8,071 nucleotides of DNA, taken from assembly GCA_017408535.1 (NCBI GenBank), contig JAFQUL010000129.1, forward strand, positions 1 to 8,071, in the 5' to 3' direction. The position numbers were made by a program, and so were the translations under genes. Below are positions 1 to 5,769 of this stretch, piece by piece; positions within the stretch are counted from its first letter, which is position 1; every line of letters begins with the position of its first letter. The notes below the pieces were generated by a model, which worked only from the letters and a program-made list of their open reading frames with translations, did no database searches and was not told the origin of the DNA. The DNA comes from Clostridia bacterium (GTDB lineage Bacteria > Bacillota > Clostridia > Oscillospirales > CAG-272).

Positions 1-279
1 GCCTGGGAGTTCCTATACGGGGGGACACTGCCCTTCTCCTATGAAGCCAAGGCCCGCTTCTCCTGGGGAGGTGCGGAGCTGAAGCTGAACACCGAAAAGG
101 GTACAGTCAGATCTGCAGTCCTGTATACCGACTCAATGGATCACCTTCTCTCTGACAAGGTAAGCACGGTCCTTTCCGGAATACGTCTCAAAGAAACTGA
201 TATAAAGGAAGCGTTGTCCCGCCACTTGAATGAGGACATCGCACAGGACATCCTCTCACTTATCAAAAAAATACTGTAA
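1..279 (+). CDS. lplA: Lipoate-protein ligase A-like protein, C-terminal fragment (5' end outside window)
   Basis: The first reading frame is open from base 1 to the TAA at 277-279 and gives the last 92 residues of a protein whose start lies upstream of the window. The fragment begins AWEFLYGGTLPFSYEAKARF and continues with a W-G-G turn and a KLNTEKG segment. This resembles the end of the catalytic domain (the W-E-x-x-Y-G pattern) joined to the small C-terminal accessory domain of LplA-type lipoate-protein ligases. Known members attach free lipoate, through lipoyl-AMP, to the lipoyl domains of 2-oxoacid dehydrogenases or glycine cleavage H protein in the cytoplasm. The last 35 or so residues, rich in L, K and D, fit the helical end of that accessory domain. 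The catalytic core cannot be checked here, so the call rests on the tail alone. Confidence 0.72.
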   Translation, partial: AWEFLYGGTLPFSYEAKARFSWGGAELKLNTEKGTVRSAVLYTDSMDHLLSDKVSTVLSGIRLKETDIKEALSRHLNEDIAQDILSLIKKIL

Positions 280-280
280 G

Positions 281-326
281 AAAAACAGCTTCCCCCAGCG
301 CACTGCGCCGCGGGAAGCTGTTTTTT
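281..326. terminator. Bidirectional intrinsic terminator between convergent genes
   Basis: A 14-bp perfect inverted repeat (281-294 with 312-325; core CAGCTTCCC/GGGAAGCTG) encloses a 17-nt loop. It is flanked by A-tracts on the left and a T6 run on the right, so it reads as a Rho-independent terminator in both directions. It starts 2 nt after the stop codon of the ligase gene and lies 4 nt past the stop of the minus-strand hydrolase gene. Confidence 0.9.
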
Positions 327-329
327 CGT

Positions 330-1094
330 TCACTTAGCTTTCGCCTTTTCTTCGGCAATGATAGCAGAAAGGCGATTCTCACAATGATCGAGGAATTTAC
401 CCCACAGCTCGCTGTCAATAAAGAGATTCTCTCCTGTCTTCAACAGGTGCTCACCCTTTACGTCAGTATCGTTATTCCATACGTGGTTACCGATAAATAC
501 CTCTACCGTTTCTTTTCTGAGACGGCTGATCGATGCGTAATAATCATCTCTGCAGCCATCATAATCATATTCCCCCGGAACAAGAGTATTTGCCCCGGCC
601 CCTCCAAACATTCCGACACGGTATTTTATGCCGTTATCCTCTGTGTCAAAGAAAAGAGATACAGTTCCTCTTGTGTGTCCGGGAGTTTCGATAAATCTTA
701 TCTCTGTGTTTCCCAGCGACAAGGTATCTCCGTCCTTTATCAGTATATCGGGGGTAAAATACTGCTTGGCCTTTTCTTCATCATAACGGCCGATAAGGGT
801 CTTTGCGCCCGACATATGTGCGAGAGGCGCCGTACCCTCGGTATGATCCCAGTGCCAATGAGTATTTATAATATACTTAATATCCTCCGGTGTAAATCCC
901 AGCTTGAATATAGACCTTACTACAAGATAAAGTGCATTCTCATAACCTGTGTCGATAAGTATAAGACCGTCTCCTGTATCTATTAAGTGTGCAGATGACT
1001 GGTAAGTACCTACGAAATAAACGTTACCGATAATTCTGAAGGGTTCAATCGTCCCTTCCCAGGGATTTTTAATCTTTTTATTACTCCTGAACAT
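330..1094 (-). CDS. Metallo-beta-lactamase-fold metallo-hydrolase (254 aa)
   Basis: This is a cytoplasmic MBL-fold hydrolase with no signal peptide visible. The metal motif THWHWDH is at residues 78-84 (H79, H81, D83, H84), with a second ligand site GHTRG at 139-143 (H140) and the closing His in GNHVWNN (H204). An early LIDTG strand motif (46-50) is also typical of the fold. The usual bridging Asp region (often GD) reads FGGAGANTL (163-171), so the canonical bridging Asp seems absent. That pattern recalls B3-type beta-lactamases and related enzymes, which lack that Asp. The substrate cannot be told from sequence; glyoxalase II, lactonase, B3-type lactamase and unknown ester or thioester hydrolases all share this fold. 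The start ATG (1092-1094) is preceded by GGAGAG about 9 nt upstream, and a good promoter lies further upstream at 1158-1186. The gene is a single unit divergent from the membrane-protein operon. Confidence 0.85.
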   Translation of the reverse strand: MFRSNKKIKNPWEGTIEPFRIIGNVYFVGTYQSSAHLIDTGDGLILIDTGYENALYLVVRSIFKLGFTPEDIKYIINTHWHWDHTEGTAPLAHMSGAKTLIGRYDEEKAKQYFTPDILIKDGDTLSLGNTEIRFIETPGHTRGTVSLFFDTEDNGIKYRVGMFGGAGANTLVPGEYDYDGCRDDYYASISRLRKETVEVFIGNHVWNNDTDVKGEHLLKTGENLFIDSELWGKFLDHCENRLSAIIAEEKAKAK

Positions 1095-1157
1095 TGGCTA
1101 CACTCTCCGTGATATTCTCTTTCATAGCGCAAAAACAAAATTGTTATTGTCAGCAGT

Positions 1158-1186
1158 ATTATACCACAAATACAGTCTGCCTGCAA
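1158..1186 (-). promoter_or_regulatory. Sigma-A-type promoter for the MBL-fold hydrolase
   Basis: On the minus strand, -35 TTGCAG (1181-1186) and -10 TATAAT (1158-1163) are separated by exactly 17 nt. The -10 lies about 63 nt upstream of the hydrolase start codon. Its -35 box is 28 nt from the -35 box of the divergent promoter at 1215-1243. Confidence 0.75.
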
Positions 1187-1214
1187 CTGTTGTTTTTCGT
1201 ATGTAAAAAAGGGA

Positions 1215-1243
1215 TTGAAAAAAATATATTTTGCGGTTATAAT
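1215..1243 (+). promoter_or_regulatory. Sigma-A-type promoter for the three-gene membrane protein/peptidase operon
   Basis: -35 TTGAAA (1215-1220), a 17-nt AT-rich spacer and a perfect -10 TATAAT (1238-1243). The ATG of the first gene is 53 nt downstream of the -10, giving a short leader of about 45 nt with no obvious attenuator. It is divergent from the hydrolase promoter. Confidence 0.8.
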
Positions 1244-1296
1244 GAAGTCAAGCAACAAATCCGGATATCATTTCAATAGAAATCGGAGGTATAAAA

Positions 1297-2034
1297 ATGA
1301 ACTTCAGCGTAAACAGTCCGATACTGTTTGTCATTGTCGGTGCTGTCATTGTCCTGGTTCTTGCCCAGTCGGTATTTTTCCTTCTGCGTGCCATGCGCCG
1401 TGCAAAGGAGCTTGGGATCAAGACCGGTACAGTAAAGAAAACGATAGTCTCGGCGGCTATCTTTACCGTCGCTCCCGCTTTTGCGGTGCTTGTGGGAGTC
1501 GTAGCCCTTTCAAAGAGTCTCGGTATAGCACTTCCCTGGCTGAGACTTTCTGTTATCGGATCGATCACATACGAGACGGTTGCAGCAGGAAATGCTCTTG
1601 AAGCAGCCGGAACGGGTGCAGGAACCACCATCACCGACCCATCTGTATACATAGCTATTGCATGGGTAATGACGGTAGGCATTGCGGCAGGTCTTGTGCT
1701 TGTACCGTTTGTTACAAAGAAGCTGCAAAGCGGACTTGCCAAGGTAGGACTTAAAGATAAAAAGTGGAGCGATATACTGAGCAACGCTATGTTCCTCGGA
1801 ATGATCTCAGCCTTTCTCGGCTACGTCTTCTGTGATGTGGGACTTATAGTAAAGGGTGACGCATCCGGACTTATTCCGGTATGCGTTATGATAGTATCTG
1901 CCCTTGCTATGGCGATATGCGGTACTCTTGCCACAAAAGCGAAAATACGTTGGCTTACCGATTATGCTCTTCCCATCAGTCTTGTTGTCGGTATGGCCTC
2001 CGCTATTCCCTTTACTGCTTTGCTTGGAGGTTGA
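1297..2034 (+). CDS. DUF5058-like integral membrane protein (245 aa), putative transporter subunit
   Basis: A very hydrophobic protein with about six or seven predicted membrane segments, roughly at residues 9-31, 47-71, 80-100, 115-138, 161-185, 190-212 and 222-243. Positively charged loops (RAMRRAKELG at 31-40 and KKLQSGLAKVGLKDKKW at 141-157) suggest cytoplasmic sides. The N-terminal NSPILFVIVGAVIVLVLAQS and the PWLRLSVIGSITYE segment (80-93) resemble, from memory, the DUF5058 family of Clostridia membrane proteins, whose function is unknown. The start is well supported: GGAGG (1285-1289) lies 7 nt before the ATG. It is the first gene of an operon, with the next gene starting 5 nt after its stop. 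The tight pairing with another membrane protein of similar size and a downstream hydrolase suggests one half of a heteromeric transporter. That role is inference; no ATPase motifs or known transporter signature are visible. Confidence 0.75.
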   Translation: MNFSVNSPILFVIVGAVIVLVLAQSVFFLLRAMRRAKELGIKTGTVKKTIVSAAIFTVAPAFAVLVGVVALSKSLGIALPWLRLSVIGSITYETVAAGNALEAAGTGAGTTITDPSVYIAIAWVMTVGIAAGLVLVPFVTKKLQSGLAKVGLKDKKWSDILSNAMFLGMISAFLGYVFCDVGLIVKGDASGLIPVCVMIVSALAMAICGTLATKAKIRWLTDYALPISLVVGMASAIPFTALLGG

Positions 2035-2039
2035 CGACG

Positions 2040-2711
2040 ATGAAAAAATATAACGATCACAGCTACATGGACAGCGTTCACCGTAGCGGCAGAATATGGG
2101 GGATCGCTATAGGTGCAGTGCTTCTGCTTTTCCCTACTCTGCTTTCCCTTATCTTCGGCACTCTCCCGAATTTTGAAGTACTTATAAAAGGTGTCGTTGC
2201 TACAGCTCCCATGTACTGGGCAGTGGGAATAGTCGAGATCTTTACATACGTTCCTATGCTCGGTGCCGGAGGAACATACCTCTCCTTTATTACCGGTAAC
2301 ATTTCAAACATTAAGCTTCCCTGCGCTATCGACGCAATGGAAAGAGCCGGGGTAAAGGCCTCTGATGAAGAGGGTGAGGTCATATCCACCATCGCTATCG
2401 CTGTTTCAAGCATCGTGACCACTCTTATTATTGTGGCGGGTGTCATTTGCATAGTCCCTCTCACCCCTCTTCTTGAATCCCCGGTACTTGAGCCCGCCTT
2501 TGATATGATACTTCCTGCACTTTTCGGCGGTCTCGCCGTTGTATTCGTATCAAAGAACGTAAAGCTCTCTATCGCGCCTATCATACTTATGCTCATTCTC
2601 TTTATATTCGTTCCCGCCCTTGACTCCTCAACAGTAGGAATAATGGTTCCCGTGGGAGTGCTGTTCACTATACTTGTGGCAAGAATCCTATATAAAAAAG
2701 GAGTTCTGTAA
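2040..2711 (+). CDS. Integral membrane protein (223 aa), probable partner of the DUF5058-like protein
   Basis: I chose the ATG at 2040 because GGAGG (2026-2030) lies 9 nt upstream and the protein becomes well-formed from there. A longer open frame back to 1881 only overlaps the previous gene and adds a Cys-rich, shadow-like stretch. The product has a short basic N-terminus, then about five or six membrane segments at roughly residues 17-40, 47-72, 114-140, 156-171, 177-193 and 197-217. Between the second and third segments is a Gly/Thr/Asn-rich stretch, GAGGTYLSFITGNISN (75-90), followed by KLPCAIDAMERAG and an acidic patch (DEEGE, 109-113). Such a broken-helix motif is plausible for a substrate path, but this is inference. 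I do not recognise a named family with certainty. The gene sits 5 nt after the DUF5058-like gene and 1 nt before the M20 peptidase gene, so translation is probably coupled. Confidence 0.8.
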   Translation: MKKYNDHSYMDSVHRSGRIWGIAIGAVLLLFPTLLSLIFGTLPNFEVLIKGVVATAPMYWAVGIVEIFTYVPMLGAGGTYLSFITGNISNIKLPCAIDAMERAGVKASDEEGEVISTIAIAVSSIVTTLIIVAGVICIVPLTPLLESPVLEPAFDMILPALFGGLAVVFVSKNVKLSIAPIILMLILFIFVPALDSSTVGIMVPVGVLFTILVARILYKKGVL

Positions 2712-2712
2712 T

Positions 2713-4149
2713 ATGTGGTTTTTGCTTATTATCCCTTTGGTACTCGTACTGTTTCTGGCAGTAATAATCTGCCGCGCCGTTGCCTTCAAACCCAAGGCTC
2801 AGCCGGTCGTCGAAAAATCGGAGATTTCCTTTGACAGAGACAAAGCGGCCGACTGTCTCTCCCATCTTATCAAGTGCAAGACTGTATCCTCAAGAGATCC
2901 TCAGCTTGAAGATAACACGGAGTTTGAAAAGCTTATCTCTATTCTCCCTGATCTCTATCCCAATGTAATGCAGGTATGCGAGCTGACAGTTATGCCTGAC
3001 AGAGGGCTCCTCTTCCGCTGGAGAGGGCGTACCGACGGAGCACCGGCCGTTATGATGGCACACTATGACGTTGTCCCCGCAAACGAGGATGCCTGGAGTT
3101 TTCCTGCGTTTGAAGGAATAATAAAGGACGGATACGTCCACGGAAGAGGTGCTCTTGATACCAAGGTCACATTTAATGGAATAATGTTCTCAGCCGACCG
3201 CCTTATCAAAGAAGGCTTTGTACCGGAGTGCGACGTATATTTTGCCTTTTCCGGAGGAGAAGAGGTGAACGGACAGGGTGCGGTACATATAGTCGATCAC
3301 TTTGAGAAAAACGGCATAGAGCCCGCCTTCATCCTTGACGAGGGCGGTGCTGTGGTAGAAAACGTTTTCCCCGGCGTAAAAAAACCGTGCGGTCTTATCG
3401 GTATAGCCGAGAAAGGCATGATGGACGTTCGCTACAGAGTAATATCAGAGGGCGGTCATGCATCTGCCCCCAAGCCCGGTGCACCGATCGACAGGCTGAG
3501 CCGTGCCTCGGTAAAGCTTCTTTCAAAGCCGTTTAAGGCACAGCTTACTGAGCCTGTAAAAGAGATGTTCGATACTCTCGGCAGACACTCATCCTTCCTC
3601 TACCGTGTAATATTCTCAAACATAAATATCTTTCTTCCTATTCTGGATATGATATGTAAAAAGAGCGGCGGCGAGCTCAACGCACTTATGCGTACCACTG
3701 TTGCTTTCACCCAGATGCAAGGTTCATCAGCCTCAAACGTAATTCCTCCCGAGGCTTTTATGGTGTCGAATATCAGACTCAATCCGAAAGATACCACAGA
3801 CAGTGCACTTAAATATATAAAGGACACTGTAGACGACGAAAAAGTAGAGGTAACCATGCTCCACGGTATGAACCCCAGCAGAATATCCACCACAAACTGT
3901 GACGGATGGAACAAGGTAGCCTCTGCAGTGGCATCCACCTGGGACGGCTGTATCGTTTCTCCCTATCTTATGGTGCAGTGCTCAGACTCCCGTCACTACG
4001 GAAGGATATCTGACAGAGTATACCGTTTCTCAGCTATGGATCTCACATCTGAGGAACGGGCCGCCATCCACGGAAACAACGAAAGAATACGTATAGATGC
4101 TCTTGAACGCACGGTAGAATTCTACCTGCGGCTTATGAAAGAATGCTGA
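2713..4149 (+). CDS. Membrane-anchored M20 family metallopeptidase, carboxypeptidase S/PM20D1-like (478 aa)
   Basis: The ATG at 2713 is chosen because AAGGAG (2698-2703) lies 9 nt upstream; an ATG at 2674 would overlap the preceding gene. Residues 2-24 (WFLLIIPLVLVLFLAVIICR) form one uncleaved-looking membrane anchor, and the rest is soluble. The M20 di-metal site is complete: HYD (H117, D119), GRGALDTK (D149), GGEE (E183 as likely general base, E184 as ligand), ILDEGG (D209) and IHGNNER (H453) near the C-terminus. GGHAS (H249) marks the start of the dimerisation/lid domain, and SRHYGR (H428) is typical of the CPS1/PM20D1 branch. Known relatives hydrolyse C-terminal residues of peptides or the amide bond of N-acyl amino acids. 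It is the last gene of an operon with two membrane proteins, suggesting cleavage of a transported peptide or acyl-amino acid. The side of the membrane on which it acts is not certain, and the substrate is unknown. Confidence 0.88.
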   Translation: MWFLLIIPLVLVLFLAVIICRAVAFKPKAQPVVEKSEISFDRDKAADCLSHLIKCKTVSSRDPQLEDNTEFEKLISILPDLYPNVMQVCELTVMPDRGLLFRWRGRTDGAPAVMMAHYDVVPANEDAWSFPAFEGIIKDGYVHGRGALDTKVTFNGIMFSADRLIKEGFVPECDVYFAFSGGEEVNGQGAVHIVDHFEKNGIEPAFILDEGGAVVENVFPGVKKPCGLIGIAEKGMMDVRYRVISEGGHASAPKPGAPIDRLSRASVKLLSKPFKAQLTEPVKEMFDTLGRHSSFLYRVIFSNINIFLPILDMICKKSGGELNALMRTTVAFTQMQGSSASNVIPPEAFMVSNIRLNPKDTTDSALKYIKDTVDDEKVEVTMLHGMNPSRISTTNCDGWNKVASAVASTWDGCIVSPYLMVQCSDSRHYGRISDRVYRFSAMDLTSEERAAIHGNNERIRIDALERTVEFYLRLMKEC

Positions 4150-4152
4150 CAT

Positions 4153-4185
4153 AAAAACAGCAGACCAACCAGTCTGCTGTTTTTT
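4153..4185. terminator. Intrinsic terminator at the end of the M20 operon (bidirectional)
   Basis: A 13-bp perfect inverted repeat (4153-4165 with 4172-4184; core ACAGCAGAC/GTCTGCTGT) with a CAACCA loop is followed by T6. It begins 3 nt after the peptidase stop. The A-tract on the left arm lets it also end transcripts coming from the minus strand, right after the remnant at 4187-4454. Confidence 0.92.
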
Positions 4186-4186
4186 A

Positions 4187-4454
4187 TTATTTCGAAAAAT
4201 CGATAAATCTAATAAAGGCCGCCTTGCTCTCGGGTGTACTCCTAAATACTCCGGCATCCCGGAGCACCTCGAGAAATACTCTGCCGATCTCCTCTTTAAG
4301 TATCGCCTCAGCATTATCAGAAAAAATCCATATACAGTCATCTCCCCGGATCTGCCGTAACATCTGTCCGGCCACTGAGCTCCAGCATCTCCTTTAGGCG
4401 GTTGCGTACGGCGTAAACTATTAAACCGTGTGTGATACCGTATTCAATAGGTCT
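4187..4454 (-). pseudogene. Remnant of an unidentified gene, apparently frameshifted and lacking a start
   Basis: The last 50 or so codons read well in one frame (ending GVFRSTPESKAAFIRFIDFSK, stop at 4187), with codon choice like the neighbouring genes. Upstream, the good-looking sequence continues in another frame as YGITHGLIVYAVRNRLKEML... up to a four-base G run (CCCC on the plus strand at 4344-4347). Removing one base there joins the two parts into about 88 continuous residues. The upstream part has no ATG/GTG/TTG start in frame before a TAG at 4455-4457, so the gene seems both N-terminally truncated and frameshifted. I do not recognise the family. An alternative is an intact 62-residue protein starting at a GTG (4373-4375) with GGAG 4 nt upstream. 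A sequencing error in the G run would explain the shift but not the missing start. It lies 12 nt past the stop of the alpha/beta hydrolase gene on the same strand. Confidence 0.42.
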
Positions 4455-4466
4455 CTATACCAAGGA

Positions 4467-5210
4467 TCAATCCTCGGTGAGAAAAGAGGAAAAATCCGAC
4501 AGCAGAGCTTCAAGATCACTCTGCTCATAATAACAATGACCTGAATTCTTCAGCACACTGGCCTCAATGTAAGGATTGTCTGCCAGTAGCTTCATACTCG
4601 AGACAGAAACCATCTCATCCTTTCCCGACTGGTATACCCGGGTGGGCACTGACAGAGAGGATACAAGACCTCTCACGGCCTTTATCTCCCCAAAAAGCTC
4701 AAGATATCTGGGGACCCATCCAATATACCGCCAAAACCGCATATCATTCTCTATTCCGTAAGCACGTCTGATAGACGCAAGCTCTCTATCGTTATCATCC
4801 TTCTTATTTATGAAAAGTTTGGCGGAATTAACGAACATGGCAGGCTTAATAAAAAGCTTCAGAGGTGATGCCAAAAGAAATAACCCTTTTATTCTGTCCG
4901 GGCGGCTAACAGCCTGACGAATAGAAAAAAGGGTACCCATGGAATGAGCTACAATAATTACTTTACCGTGCCTTGACAGCAGATCATCTACCTCACGTTC
5001 CACCTGTTCCCGCCACTTTTTCATTGAAGTGCGTGAAAAGTCCTTCACTCCCTTACCGTGACCGTCAAGCAGAATATTGCGTACCGAAATATTCTCCGGA
5101 ACGAGGGGGATAAAATCAGTAAAATGATCTGGCGTACCTGCAATACCGTGAATAAACAGTACTGAAAGTGAGCTGCCCTCAACTTCTCTCGTGTACTCCT
5201 TATGCCTCAT
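4467..5210 (-). CDS. Alpha/beta hydrolase, serine esterase/lipase-like (247 aa)
   Basis: An intact alpha/beta-hydrolase of usual short length with a full catalytic triad. The nucleophile elbow is AHSMGT (S90), the acid is in GKDEM (D198) and the base is in SGHCYY (H225). HGIAGTPDHF (21-30), just after the first core strand, gives the oxyanion-hole HG, and LLDGHGKG (47-54) is the usual loop. A cap-like insertion lies between about residues 115 and 180. The arrangement resembles monoacylglycerol lipase and carboxylesterase-like (Est30/YvaK-type) enzymes. The true substrate cannot be told; no signal peptide is visible, so a cytoplasmic enzyme is likely. The ATG (5208-5210) is preceded by AAGGGAA about 8 nt upstream, and a strong promoter lies at 5284-5312. 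It appears to be transcribed alone, perhaps with the short remnant downstream, stopping at the 4153-4185 hairpin. Confidence 0.86.
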   Translation of the reverse strand: MRHKEYTREVEGSSLSVLFIHGIAGTPDHFTDFIPLVPENISVRNILLDGHGKGVKDFSRTSMKKWREQVEREVDDLLSRHGKVIIVAHSMGTLFSIRQAVSRPDRIKGLFLLASPLKLFIKPAMFVNSAKLFINKKDDNDRELASIRRAYGIENDMRFWRYIGWVPRYLELFGEIKAVRGLVSSLSVPTRVYQSGKDEMVSVSSMKLLADNPYIEASVLKNSGHCYYEQSDLEALLSDFSSFLTED

Positions 5211-5283
5211 GAAAACACTTCCCTTACTAAGTTATACCTCTAATGTTTCCTCAGTCATTCGGTGCTATTCAAGCATCAGTAAA

Positions 5284-5312
5284 ATTATAACATAACGAAG
5301 GTCCTATTTCAA
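5284..5312 (-). promoter_or_regulatory. Sigma-A-type promoter for the alpha/beta hydrolase
   Basis: On the minus strand, -35 TTGAAA (5307-5312) and a perfect -10 TATAAT (5284-5289) are spaced by 17 nt. The -10 is 73 nt upstream of the hydrolase ATG. It points away from the T-box promoter at 5393-5421, so the 80-nt AT-rich stretch between the two -35 boxes is a divergent promoter region. Confidence 0.75.
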
Positions 5313-5392
5313 GAGGAACACGGACATCATGGACTTTTTCTAAGTTTTTTTGCAAATCATCATAAAAAAATATTATTTTTTCAAAAAAGCTA

Positions 5393-5421
5393 TTGACAAT
5401 CGAAAAATGAGGGAGTATAAT
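5393..5421 (+). promoter_or_regulatory. Consensus sigma-A promoter driving the T-box leader and synthetase gene
   Basis: A perfect -35 TTGACA (5393-5398), a 17-nt spacer and a perfect -10 TATAAT (5416-5421). A strongly A/T-rich tract (about 5341-5390) upstream may act as an UP element. The expected transcription start is near 5427-5429, so the leader before the ATG at 5770 is about 340 nt. A strong constitutive promoter followed by an attenuator is the usual T-box arrangement. Confidence 0.88.
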
Positions 5422-5449
5422 ATGGACACATTTGAATATCACAAAAAAA

Positions 5450-5708
5450 CGACTGTGACGAAGACGGTCGGAGAGCGGAGCTTCAAGAGAGTTGGCGGTT
5501 GCTGCGAGCCAATAGCGATTCTTTCCATATGACCCATCACTTCCGAGTCGAAGGACCGAAAGCATTTCGCAAGTAGACTCCTTCCGTATTGCTGCGTAAA
5601 GGCAAGGGCTTGTTAGAGCCTGTAAGTGGCGGAATTTTTTATTTCGCAATTTGAGTGGTACCGCGGGTTTAATACTCGTCTCAAAGTATTTTTGAGACGG
5701 GTTTTTTT
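5450..5708 (+). promoter_or_regulatory. T-box riboswitch (tRNA-sensing leader), predicted isoleucine specifier AUC
   Basis: The diagnostic T-box core GAGTGGTACCGCGG lies at 5653-5666, immediately before a terminator. Upstream is a Stem I-like region. Its distal part has the typical AGAGAG...GGUUGCUGCGAGCC layout (5486-5510), closed by GUUGGC/GCCAAU (5491-5496 with 5508-5513). Possible lower helices are CGGUC (5465-5469) with GACCG (5554-5558), and CGGAG (5476-5480) with UUCCG (5541-5545). On the 3' side, the unpaired bases before that helix read CCCAUCA, which makes AUC (5536-5538) followed by a purine, A5539, the best specifier: isoleucine. The UGGU bulge (5656-5659) would pair with a tRNA ending ACCA (discriminator A), consistent with tRNA-Ile but not unique to it. 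A small hairpin (GGCU 5607-5610 with AGCC 5617-5620) fits Stem III. When uncharged tRNA binds, the antiterminator should form and the synthetase gene be transcribed. The T-box identity is strong; the specifier is read by eye and less certain. Confidence 0.9.
5674..5708 (+). terminator. Regulated intrinsic terminator of the T-box leader
   Basis: A 12-bp stem (5674-5685 with 5691-5702, core CGTCTCAAA/TTTGAGACG, one G-U pair) has a GTATT loop and is followed by T7 (5702-5708). It begins 8 nt after the T-box core and is the default OFF structure that the tRNA-stabilised antiterminator would prevent. Confidence 0.88.
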
Positions 5709-5769
5709 GTTTTATTCAATGCCGTAATAACGGCTCCATGAGAGCCAACGGAAACGAAAGGAGCAAAAA

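Noticed and set aside
281..326. The perfect inverted repeat considered as a mobile-element end or repeat unit
   Set aside because: Its place between two convergent stop codons and the flanking A and T runs fit a bidirectional terminator fully. No CRISPR array, insertion sequence, tRNA or rRNA gene was seen anywhere in the window.
384..986. A 200-codon plus-strand open frame opposite the MBL-fold gene
   Set aside because: The minus strand encodes all MBL motifs here. The plus-strand product is a Cys/Ile-rich shadow with no ribosome binding site.
1248..1784. A 178-codon minus-strand open frame
   Set aside because: It is antisense to the DUF5058-like gene, which has a promoter, a ribosome binding site and membrane segments. 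The antisense product is low-quality Ser/Thr/Pro-rich sequence.
2078..2668. A 196-codon minus-strand open frame
   Set aside because: It is antisense to the second membrane protein gene, has no ribosome binding site or motif, and overlaps a well-packed operon.
5269..5649. A 126-codon minus-strand open frame across the T-box leader
   Set aside because: The region is explained by two promoters and a structured riboswitch; the frame has no motif and would overlap the hydrolase promoter.
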